Origin: Caldifarciminota bacterium 4484_100
GTDB taxonomy: Bacteria > Hydrothermota > Tepidihabitantia > SM23-42
Assembly: GCA_002049785.1 (NCBI GenBank)
Contig: MUKB01000031.1
Coordinates: 1 to 9,574, forward strand
Reading direction: 5' to 3'
Length of the DNA: 9,574 nucleotides
Shown here: piece by piece, positions 1 to 5,853 of the stretch
Layout of the letters: each line of letters opens with the position of its first letter
Position numbering within the stretch: position 1 is the first letter of the stretch
The notes under the pieces: generated by a model
What the model was told of the DNA's origin: nothing
Databases searched by the model: none
The model's input: the letters and a program-made list of their open reading frames with translations, nothing else
Program-made: the position numbers and the translations under genes

Positions 1-2317
1 CCTTGAAGTTATTCAATGCATTGCCATAATCCTTAAGCCGATAATAACAGGTCCCCAGATTAAAATATACCGCATCCCTCTGTTTACCTTTGGGGAAATA
101 AGAGAGATATCGCTGGTAGAGTTCGACTGCCCGTGCCCAGCGCTCGAGATTTATTTCGGATTCTGCCGCCAGAAGCAGGGCATCAGGTGCATACGAAGAA
201 TTGGGGAAGTTGACCACCACCTTGAGAAATTCATCAACCGCATCTTCATATTTTTTCTCATCAAAAAACTTCTGGGCAATCTGATACTGGCCATCCGCGG
301 CAAGGTCACTCTGGGGAAACTTCTCCACAAACAGCTCCATCGCCTCGGTGGATTCAAGCCCTTTTTGATAATAACACATCTCCATACTCTTGCGGGCGCT
401 TGCCGCCTCGGATGAAGTTGGATATAGATCAAGAAACTTCTGAAATTCCCGTATCGCATCATCAAAATTCTTCTGATTATAATAGCTCTGGCCGATTGCC
501 AGCTGTGATGAACGGGCATAATCATCATCCGGATGGTTCTCCACCACCCATCTAAACAGTGCCCGCGCCTTGTCATATTTTAGTGCCTTGAAATATGTAT
601 CACCTGCCCTGAACCCGGCCTCGGCCGATTTCTCGGCTAATGGAAAATTTGCAATCAGTTTTTCCCAGGACTCAATCGCATTTCTGTAATATTCCAGTTT
701 GTAATAACACATACCCGCATAAAATAGTGCAGGGACAGCGCACCTTTCGTCCTTGGGATATGTGTTATAGACAACCTCGAATGTATCGAGCGCAGCCATA
801 AAATTTCCCTGATTATAAAGGGAATAACCGAGCCCCAAATATGTAGCCATTACTAAGGACGAATCATCAAATATTGTCTGGGCCATACTCCGGAATATCG
901 GGCCGGCCTCGCCTTCACGATGCTGATTATATATCGCATAACCCAATCCCAACTTTGCATAAGGTGAGATTTCAAGTCCGAAGAAATCCTGGGTTACCTG
1001 GAGAAACTTCTTCTCCGCCTCAGAATAGTTACCGCTGTAATAGTATGCCTCACCCAGAAAATAGAGGGTTCGACCCCGCCACCGACTTTTCTCATCAGGA
1101 AAATCCTTTATATACTTTATCCCGGTGGTGACAGCATTATCATACTGTTTAAGATTGTTGTAGCAGTATAACAGCATCGCTGCTGCAGGCTCACGGAGCA
1201 GTGAACTCTGGTAATACTGTAATACCAGTTTAAAATTCTGGGCAGCATTAAAATAGTTACCCTGCTGAAAATAAATCATACCGGTAAGGTATTCACCCAC
1301 ACTCGAAAGTTCACCGGTGGCAAACATCGTTGCCAACTGGGAAGCAGAAACTAAGGCCTGGGCTGTATCACCTGCCGAAAGCAGGGCGTTGGTCAATTGG
1401 AGGTTGGCATAGGATGCGATCTGGGTATTGGGATAATTCGCCCGAACCCGCTGGAACGAACTCACCGCACCCAATCCGTCCTGGAGATTCATCCGGCAGA
1501 TTCCAAGAAAATAATTGCTGTGTGCAGCAAGAAGATTATCACGATGTTTTGTCAGCGGCAAGAGATGTTCAGAAGCACCAGCATAATTGCCGCTATGGAT
1601 CAATGATGTGGCAAGAAAATAATGGGCATAATCGTTGAGAACAGACTTTGGATATCGAAGGATGAAATCCTCGAACTTTATCCTGGCACCCTCAAAATCC
1701 TGGTTAAAGAATAGGGCCTCAGCCATTGAAAAATGGGTAATCTCTGCTATCGGGGTGTTCGGTGCCTCATCCAGAATTTCCTTAAAGACCGAAAGCGCTG
1801 CAAGTGGTCGATTGAGCTGGGCAAGGGTCTTTCCATAATAGAATTTTGCCTCCAGTAACTTATTGTTAGCCAATTTCTCCTCGGCCTCCTGATACTTCTG
1901 CTGGAAATAGTATAATACACCCAGGGCAAAATTCGCCCGATCCTCCTGTTGGTATGCAGGATTCTTTAAAAGCTTCTCCAGGCAGGTCTCGGCCTCCCGG
2001 AAATTCTTCTGAAGAATATCGATGAGTCCGATCGCATAGAGACATTCAGGCTCAAGATATGTAAATTTTTTATGATGGAGGATGGTCTCAAAATTTTTCT
2101 TGGCCTGGGAATAGTCCCCGAGATTAAAATAACACTCAGCAAGTCTAAATCTGAGTTCATCCCTGAATTCGGTATTGGAGTATTTACCGAGCATCGTCTT
2201 AAAATAGCCGGCTGCATCCTTATAATTCTTCTGCATAAATAACTGATGGCCGATCTGATAATCGGTAACCAGCTGGTCATAATTGAATCCGAGTAGAAAG
2301 ACTATCAGTAATACCAT
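1..2317 (-). CDS. Large exported TPR-repeat protein, partial (C-terminus beyond left edge)
   Basis: The reverse strand is open without a stop from ATG 2317 to the window edge, giving 772 visible residues. A short hydrophobic start (MVLLIVFLLGFN) suggests a signal peptide or N-terminal anchor; no lipobox Cys is seen. The rest is tandem helical repeats of about 34-37 residues with TPR-type spacing, for example G-D-Y-S-Q-A at 67-72, GNYSEAEKKF at 429-438, KNFDDAIREF at 616-625 and KKYEDAVDEF at 688-697, often ending in 'YP.S..A'. Roughly 18-20 repeats are visible. This resembles the BamD/YbgF/PorW style of envelope TPR scaffold, which binds other proteins and has no enzymatic role. It is the third gene of a minus-strand operon, 31 nt after the barrel gene. 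No clear Shine-Dalgarno precedes the ATG, and an in-frame stop lies at 2338-2336, so no upstream ATG/GTG/TTG start is available. The family is certain; the exact role is not. PorW/SprE equivalence is only a possibility. Confidence 0.92.
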   Translation of the reverse strand, partial: MVLLIVFLLGFNYDQLVTDYQIGHQLFMQKNYKDAAGYFKTMLGKYSNTEFRDELRFRLAECYFNLGDYSQAKKNFETILHHKKFTYLEPECLYAIGLIDILQKNFREAETCLEKLLKNPAYQQEDRANFALGVLYYFQQKYQEAEEKLANNKLLEAKFYYGKTLAQLNRPLAALSVFKEILDEAPNTPIAEITHFSMAEALFFNQDFEGARIKFEDFILRYPKSVLNDYAHYFLATSLIHSGNYAGASEHLLPLTKHRDNLLAAHSNYFLGICRMNLQDGLGAVSSFQRVRANYPNTQIASYANLQLTNALLSAGDTAQALVSASQLATMFATGELSSVGEYLTGMIYFQQGNYFNAAQNFKLVLQYYQSSLLREPAAAMLLYCYNNLKQYDNAVTTGIKYIKDFPDEKSRWRGRTLYFLGEAYYYSGNYSEAEKKFLQVTQDFFGLEISPYAKLGLGYAIYNQHREGEAGPIFRSMAQTIFDDSSLVMATYLGLGYSLYNQGNFMAALDTFEVVYNTYPKDERCAVPALFYAGMCYYKLEYYRNAIESWEKLIANFPLAEKSAEAGFRAGDTYFKALKYDKARALFRWVVENHPDDDYARSSQLAIGQSYYNQKNFDDAIREFQKFLDLYPTSSEAASARKSMEMCYYQKGLESTEAMELFVEKFPQSDLAADGQYQIAQKFFDEKKYEDAVDEFLKVVVNFPNSSYAPDALLLAAESEINLERWARAVELYQRYLSYFPKGKQRDAVYFNLGTCYYRLKDYGNALNNFK

Positions 2318-2348
2318 TTTATTAAGTTTGAGAATTCATACAGGATAC

Positions 2349-3611
2349 CTATTCCTGAGGCACAAATTCAATCTCGCCTGCGGGACCGAGTGTCGCAACC
2401 CGAACCAAAAAATCGGCATGTTTAAGGGTCTCCCCGCGTTCATCAATGAGCAGGAGTTCATAAAAATACTTTCCATCGGCAACAACCCGGCCCACATCAT
2501 CAAGTCCATCCCAGGACAGACGGAGCGGCGGGTCATCCCAGCCCGAATAGGTCCTTACGATTTCACCATACCCATTTTTGATCAGGAGTTGCCACCTTTT
2601 TATCTTCCTCTTTGTGGTGTAATGGAGATCAAGCCAGGCAACATTCTCCTTCCTGCCCGGAGTTGGTGAAAACTGCTTTGGTGTTGCCTCAACCCAGGTT
2701 CGAAAGCCACCGAAATTTATATAAAGGCCGATCTTATGTCGATACGGCAGAAGATAACTGGATGCATAGTGCAACTCTATGGAGTAGTCGAGTCCAGCTG
2801 AAAATCTTCTCCATTCATTTCTAAGACCCATTCCTGCATTCAGAAAATTCCTGTCGATTCCACCCCTCAGGATAAAATTTGAGCTCAATGGAATAAATTC
2901 AACTCCCACATGGGGTTCGACCCGGGTGTAACTTAGTATATTCTTCACCACATCAAGAACGATTGTCGCCCTACCCTGATACAACTTCAACGAACCTCCG
3001 AACCTGAAGGTGAGGGGAAAATCCTCGGTGCGCTGGTAATGGGTCAATTTCGGTCCTAAGATATTCTGACAGGTTAACCCAATCCGGAAGTTGCGCCTGG
3101 GGAAGAGAAAAATTCCAAGGTCACCGCCCATACCGATTGCACCATACTGTGCAACCTTGCTGGTTATAACCTTCAAATTTGTTCCGATACCAAGGGGAAT
3201 CACCGGTTGGTATGCATAGGAAATGATAACACAATTTTGTGTAAACCTGTATGAGCCATAAGGGTTATTCATCTCATCCCGGGAATCGATATCATCGGCG
3301 GCATAATAGATAACACCTACCCCAAATGTCCCAAATCTCCGTGTGGGAAGGGCGTAACCGAGATAACCGAGCTGTGCTCCATAAAGCGAGAGATAAGAAG
3401 ATTTTATATTATGCTCAAGGAGCTGGGTCAGGCCTGCAGGGTTATAATAGACCGCCTCCTGGTCATCAGCCAATCCGGTAAAGGCCTTGCCTATGGCAAT
3501 GGAGCGGGGCGTCATCCCATAGTTCAATAATGCACCCGGTACCCCACCATCCTGCCCAAACGCTGGAGCAATTGTTATAATAATAATGAAAAATTTCGAT
3601 ATCTTCACCAC
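2349..3611 (-). CDS. PorV/PorQ-like outer-membrane beta-barrel fused to a FlgD-like Ig module
   Basis: A 420-residue protein with a signal peptide at about 1-20 (cleavage near AFGQ). The N-terminal motif at about 33-60 (GMTPRSIAIGKAF, then LADDQEAVYYNPAGL) is the signature of the PorV/PorQ/UPF0164 branch of FadL-like barrels ('ADDASATYWNPAG' type). Alternating aromatic and hydrophobic strands fill about 60-300. In type IX secretion, PorV shuttles cargo to the attachment complex and PorQ belongs to that complex; that role here is inference. Residues about 324-405 form a separate FlgD-like Ig domain (LRLSWDGLDDVGR, then ADGKYFYELLL), which ordinary PorV lacks. The start is GTG 3611, overlapping the upstream stop by 7 bp, so translational coupling is likely. 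A second GTG at 3608 has better spacing from the AGGGG Shine-Dalgarno and would give an N-terminus of MKISKFF. Confidence 0.88.
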   Translation of the reverse strand: MVKISKFFIIIITIAPAFGQDGGVPGALLNYGMTPRSIAIGKAFTGLADDQEAVYYNPAGLTQLLEHNIKSSYLSLYGAQLGYLGYALPTRRFGTFGVGVIYYAADDIDSRDEMNNPYGSYRFTQNCVIISYAYQPVIPLGIGTNLKVITSKVAQYGAIGMGGDLGIFLFPRRNFRIGLTCQNILGPKLTHYQRTEDFPLTFRFGGSLKLYQGRATIVLDVVKNILSYTRVEPHVGVEFIPLSSNFILRGGIDRNFLNAGMGLRNEWRRFSAGLDYSIELHYASSYLLPYRHKIGLYINFGGFRTWVEATPKQFSPTPGRKENVAWLDLHYTTKRKIKRWQLLIKNGYGEIVRTYSGWDDPPLRLSWDGLDDVGRVVADGKYFYELLLIDERGETLKHADFLVRVATLGPAGEIEFVPQE

Positions 3612-4954
3612 GCCACCCCTATCTTCAACCTCTTCTCAAAGATGGTTGTGGTATGTGTATACCCCTTGATTACCAGATAGTATACTCCGCTTGCAACCCG
3701 CTTGCCTTTTTCATTACGGCCATCCCAGCGCAACAAATTATTACCCACCATTGCGCCTGGGCTACCTGCTGATATTTCACTGCGTCGCACAAGATTTCCG
3801 AATGGGTCATAGATTGCAAATATGACATTGCAGGAACTGTTGAGGTTATACATAATATTCATTGTGGGCGATTCAATACCCATAGGATTCGGGTAAACAA
3901 TCAGACTCTCGGCAGCTATGGTGGTGTCGAGTCGTGGAAGGATATTTATATAATTACGATAAGACTGGAATGTATCACTCACTGCCCAGAGGTTCTGATT
4001 ATCTCCACTGTTTGTAAAGCTGACTGAAAACTGCACCTCACCCAAAGCCAGACTTTCAGGCGCAGGCTTGGAAAATGGGAAATCAGAATAGAGTGAAACC
4101 TCCGGGCCCGAGGTCATAGTCTTATTCCACATCGAATCTGTGGCATAAACAAGAACCGAAAATGTATCATCTTCATACTGATCCTCAGCGGTGCCGGATT
4201 TTCCCGGGGTATTAAGCACCGCCTTGGTGGTATCTCCGGGAAGATGCTCCTCACCAGGGAATAGCAGAAGGAGTTTTGAAAATGCCGCTGGATAGATTGT
4301 AATCTTTGAGGATGTATCCGATTTAATCGAACCATTGCTGACATCATCCAGATAAAGTTCCTGCTCCTTTGCGGTTCTGAAGGCATACTGGAATGAGCCA
4401 CTGCCATTCACCAGAAAATAGCCCTGTTCCGAAATAAACGGGTCGCTTGCCTGAACCGTAAATGAATCGTCAGCCCCGTAAATAAGATTGGACCAGTTAT
4501 CCGTCAGATAGACCGAGACATCAAAATACTCTCCAGCAAGCTGAGGAGTAGGAACCCCGATCTTTCCGGTATCAACCCCTGGATAGTATGTCTGTCCTGG
4601 AAGGATACACAACAACTTGCTGGCTGAATTGGGGACAAATACTACCGCATCGCTCTGTCCGGTATGGGGTGGTGTACTGTAGTCCTGACAGCTTATTGTG
4701 TAGGTATCAGCAAGTGTCGCAGTAAATTGACCATGCCAGAACCCATCATTGAAGTTGATTGTAGTACTTCCATATTGAGGCCCAGGTGTGGCAAATATCT
4801 GGGCTGGTCCGGTATAGGGATAGATATTGTTCTGAGCATCCTCAGCATAGATCGTCAATGCAAACGCCTCACCTGCGGTCTGTGGAGAAGCAATATCGCC
4901 AAAACGGAAATGGTCAAGCTGACCAATAATAACAAAAGAAATCACTAAAATCAA
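3605..4954 (-). CDS. Exported multi-Ig-repeat protein with C-terminal FlgD-like/sorting module
   Basis: A 449-residue protein starting at TTG 4954, chosen because AAAAAGGGGG lies just upstream and the next residues (ILVISFVIIGQ) form a short signal peptide. Three related Ig/filamin-like modules follow at about 12-110, 111-221 and 222-338. Repeating landmarks are SPQTAGEAFALTIYAED (23-39), TPQLAGEYFDVSVYLTD (136-152) and DTFSVLVYATD (263-273), with the linker motifs LPGQTYYPG and FPGEEHLPG before modules two and three. Residues about 352-449 are a FlgD-like/T9SS-type-A-like tail: VYPNPM at 353-358, LLRWDGRNEKGKRVASGVYY at 407-426 and a short basic strand at the end. It probably acts as a surface or secreted structural or adhesive protein; no catalytic motif was seen. 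It is the first gene of the minus-strand operon. Confidence 0.85.
   Translation of the reverse strand: MILVISFVIIGQLDHFRFGDIASPQTAGEAFALTIYAEDAQNNIYPYTGPAQIFATPGPQYGSTTINFNDGFWHGQFTATLADTYTISCQDYSTPPHTGQSDAVVFVPNSASKLLCILPGQTYYPGVDTGKIGVPTPQLAGEYFDVSVYLTDNWSNLIYGADDSFTVQASDPFISEQGYFLVNGSGSFQYAFRTAKEQELYLDDVSNGSIKSDTSSKITIYPAAFSKLLLLFPGEEHLPGDTTKAVLNTPGKSGTAEDQYEDDTFSVLVYATDSMWNKTMTSGPEVSLYSDFPFSKPAPESLALGEVQFSVSFTNSGDNQNLWAVSDTFQSYRNYINILPRLDTTIAAESLIVYPNPMGIESPTMNIMYNLNSSCNVIFAIYDPFGNLVRRSEISAGSPGAMVGNNLLRWDGRNEKGKRVASGVYYLVIKGYTHTTTIFEKRLKIGVAW
3616..3620 (-). promoter_or_regulatory. Shine-Dalgarno for the PorV-like gene
   Basis: AGGGG on the minus strand lies inside the end of the upstream gene, 4 nt before GTG 3611 and 7 nt before GTG 3608. 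The latter spacing is more typical, so the true start may be one codon downstream of the longest frame. Confidence 0.6.
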
Positions 4955-4958
4955 TGGA

Positions 4959-4968
4959 CCCCCTTTTT
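4959..4968 (-). promoter_or_regulatory. Shine-Dalgarno that fixes the TTG start of the Ig-repeat gene
   Basis: The minus strand reads AAAAAGGGGG and then TCCA before the TTG at 4954. The AAAGG core sits about 7 nt from the start codon. This supports the non-AUG start and shows that this operon uses normal leadered initiation. Confidence 0.75.
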
Positions 4969-5012
4969 AAGGTTTAAGTCTTTTCCACACAGAAAAATTA
5001 TCTGCCTTTGCA

Positions 5013-5040
5013 AGTATATCCAAAAAACACTTTTTGTCAA
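5013..5040 (-). promoter_or_regulatory. Sigma70-type promoter of the minus-strand operon
   Basis: On the minus strand, TTGACA (5040-5035) is followed by a 16-bp spacer and TATACT (5018-5013), one mismatch from the consensus -10. Transcription should begin near 5006, leaving a leader of about 50 nt before the TTG start. The spacer contains the short inverted repeat CAAAAA-ACAC-TTTTTG (5021-5036), which touches the -35 box. Confidence 0.7.
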
Positions 5041-5128
5041 CCGATACGAAATTCCTTCTGTCGAAATAAATTCATCCATACACTTAATCAATATGCAAAA
5101 TTTATGCCCGATTCTTAAAGCAAAGAGG

Positions 5129-5144
5129 TTGATATTCTTATCAA
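5129..5144. repeat. Short perfect inverted repeat, possible operator
   Basis: TTGATA-TTCT-TATCAA is a perfect 6-bp inverted repeat with a 4-nt centre. It sits between the two divergent promoters, about 90 bp from each -35 box. It could bind a dimeric regulator, but short palindromes of this kind arise by chance in AT-rich DNA. Confidence 0.3.
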
Positions 5145-5164
5145 TTATTTCTTAAAATCGTACC

Positions 5165-5205
5165 CATTTGCACAAAAATATAAAACATTTCACAAAATAA
5201 TAAAA
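5165..5205 (+). repeat. Imperfect tandem A-rich repeat upstream of the prepilin promoter
   Basis: Two adjacent units of 21 and 20 bp each begin CATTT(G)CACAAAA and end in TAAAA; they differ by one deleted G and a small A/T rearrangement. The CACAAAA cores are exactly 20 bp apart, about two helical turns, and lie 10 bp upstream of the -35 box. The position and A-tracts suit an UP element or a regulator site; which one cannot be told from sequence. Confidence 0.6.
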
Positions 5206-5215
5206 TAAAATTTAA

Positions 5216-5243
5216 TTGACAACCTTCCATCTTCTGTTATAAT
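5216..5243 (+). promoter_or_regulatory. Perfect consensus promoter giving a leaderless prepilin mRNA
   Basis: TTGACA at 5216-5221, a 16-bp spacer, and TATAAT at 5238-5243. Only five bases separate the -10 from the ATG at 5249, so the normal transcription start would be at or within a base of the A of the ATG. No Shine-Dalgarno precedes the gene. Confidence 0.85.
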
Positions 5244-5248
5244 AAATA

Positions 5249-5782
5249 ATGGCACGTTTCTATAAATCCGGTCTTACACTTGTAGAATTATTAATATCCA
5301 TTACCATATTTTCCATAATTGTCACCATCACCCTATTCGTCTTCTTCAACACCCAGCAGGTGGAAAAAAAGTTGCAGAAAAGTTGGGAATTGAATCGAGA
5401 GATCGACCTGTTCATAAAAAAGATCAGCCGGTCTATCAAGGAGACAAAAAAAATTCTTCGAGCCGAAGCGAATAGTTTAGAAATTATTAATATCAACAAT
5501 GACACCATAAGATATTGTCAGAAAAATCACCGATTCTATAAAAATGGAAATCCGATATCTCCCCTCCTGATAGATTCATTGTCATTTCGCTATATAACAA
5601 TATCGGAAATGGGCAGGGACCACGATTACCTGAACCTCGAGAAGAACGGTGATGGGTTTTTGGAAGATAAAGGGTTACATTCCATTTTTGGTATCGGTAT
5701 TGAGCTACAATTCTTGACCTCTGAGAATAAGCGGGTGGACCGCCGGGTCTTTATCCGTCTGAAAAACCTTGAACGATTCTGA
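5249..5782 (+). CDS. Type IV prepilin-like protein (GspJ/PilW-type minor pseudopilin)
   Basis: A 177-residue protein with a short basic leader, MARFYKSG, then LTLVELLISITIFSIIVTIT. This is the class III signal recognised by prepilin peptidase: cleavage after Gly8 and Glu at +5 of the mature protein (Glu13). Position +1 is Leu instead of the usual Phe, which many minor pilins tolerate. The hydrophobic helix spans about 9-32 and continues into a charged helix at about 33-70 (QQVEKKLQK...). The globular part contains a Gly/Asp-rich loop (EKNGDGFLEDKG, about 130-141) and ends in a strand RRVFIRLKNL, as in GspJ/PilW-like minor pilins. No other pilus gene is in the window, so partners must be encoded elsewhere. 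It has its own promoter and is followed by another promoter, so it appears to be a single-gene unit, although read-through is possible. Confidence 0.88.
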   Translation: MARFYKSGLTLVELLISITIFSIIVTITLFVFFNTQQVEKKLQKSWELNREIDLFIKKISRSIKETKKILRAEANSLEIININNDTIRYCQKNHRFYKNGNPISPLLIDSLSFRYITISEMGRDHDYLNLEKNGDGFLEDKGLHSIFGIGIELQFLTSENKRVDRRVFIRLKNLERF

Positions 5783-5819
5783 ACATCCCAGGAAACAATG
5801 AGGGGGTAAATTTCTAACC

Positions 5820-5847
5820 TTGACAAACTGGAGACTTTGATTATAAT
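5820..5847 (+). promoter_or_regulatory. Perfect consensus promoter giving a leaderless C25-like mRNA
   Basis: TTGACA at 5820-5825, a 16-bp spacer and TATAAT at 5842-5847. Six bases (AAGATA) lie between the -10 and the ATG at 5854, so transcription should start at the start codon. The layout is the same as for the prepilin gene 600 bp upstream. A GAGGGGG stretch near 5800-5807 is too far from the ATG to serve as its Shine-Dalgarno. Confidence 0.85.
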
Positions 5848-5853
5848 AAGATA

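Larger units (their letters stand above)
4955..5248. other. Divergent AT-rich intergenic region
   Basis: About 294 bp separate the minus-strand operon from the plus-strand prepilin gene, with no supported gene inside. It holds a minus-strand promoter (5013-5040), a 6-bp inverted repeat (5129-5144), a tandem A-rich direct repeat (5165-5205) and a plus-strand promoter ending at the prepilin ATG. It is clearly richer in A and T than the flanking coding sequence. Confidence 0.85.

Noticed and set aside
151..2280. Several open frames of 60-140 codons on both strands within the left 2.3 kb
   Set aside because: They overlap an uninterrupted 772-codon TPR frame on the minus strand, have Arg/Pro/Met-rich compositions typical of shadow frames, and show no domains.
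1..2317. CRISPR or DNA tandem-repeat array suggested by recurring 'ataat/ctggg' patterns
   Set aside because: The recurrence comes from protein-level TPR repeats; units differ at the DNA level and there are no identical repeats with spacers.
2283..2824. Plus-strand open frames opposite the barrel gene's C-terminus
   Set aside because: The minus-strand barrel and FlgD-like domain explain this stretch; the plus frames have no recognisable motif.
5129..5157. Second plus-strand promoter (TTGATA with an A/T-rich -10 about 17 bp later)
   Set aside because: The -10-like TTAAAA is weak, and the region is AT-rich enough to give such matches by chance; the perfect promoter at 5216-5243 is far stronger.
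5783..5819. Possible terminator between the prepilin and C25-like genes
   Set aside because: No GC-rich hairpin followed by a T-run is visible; the GAGGGGG stretch has no matching partner close by.
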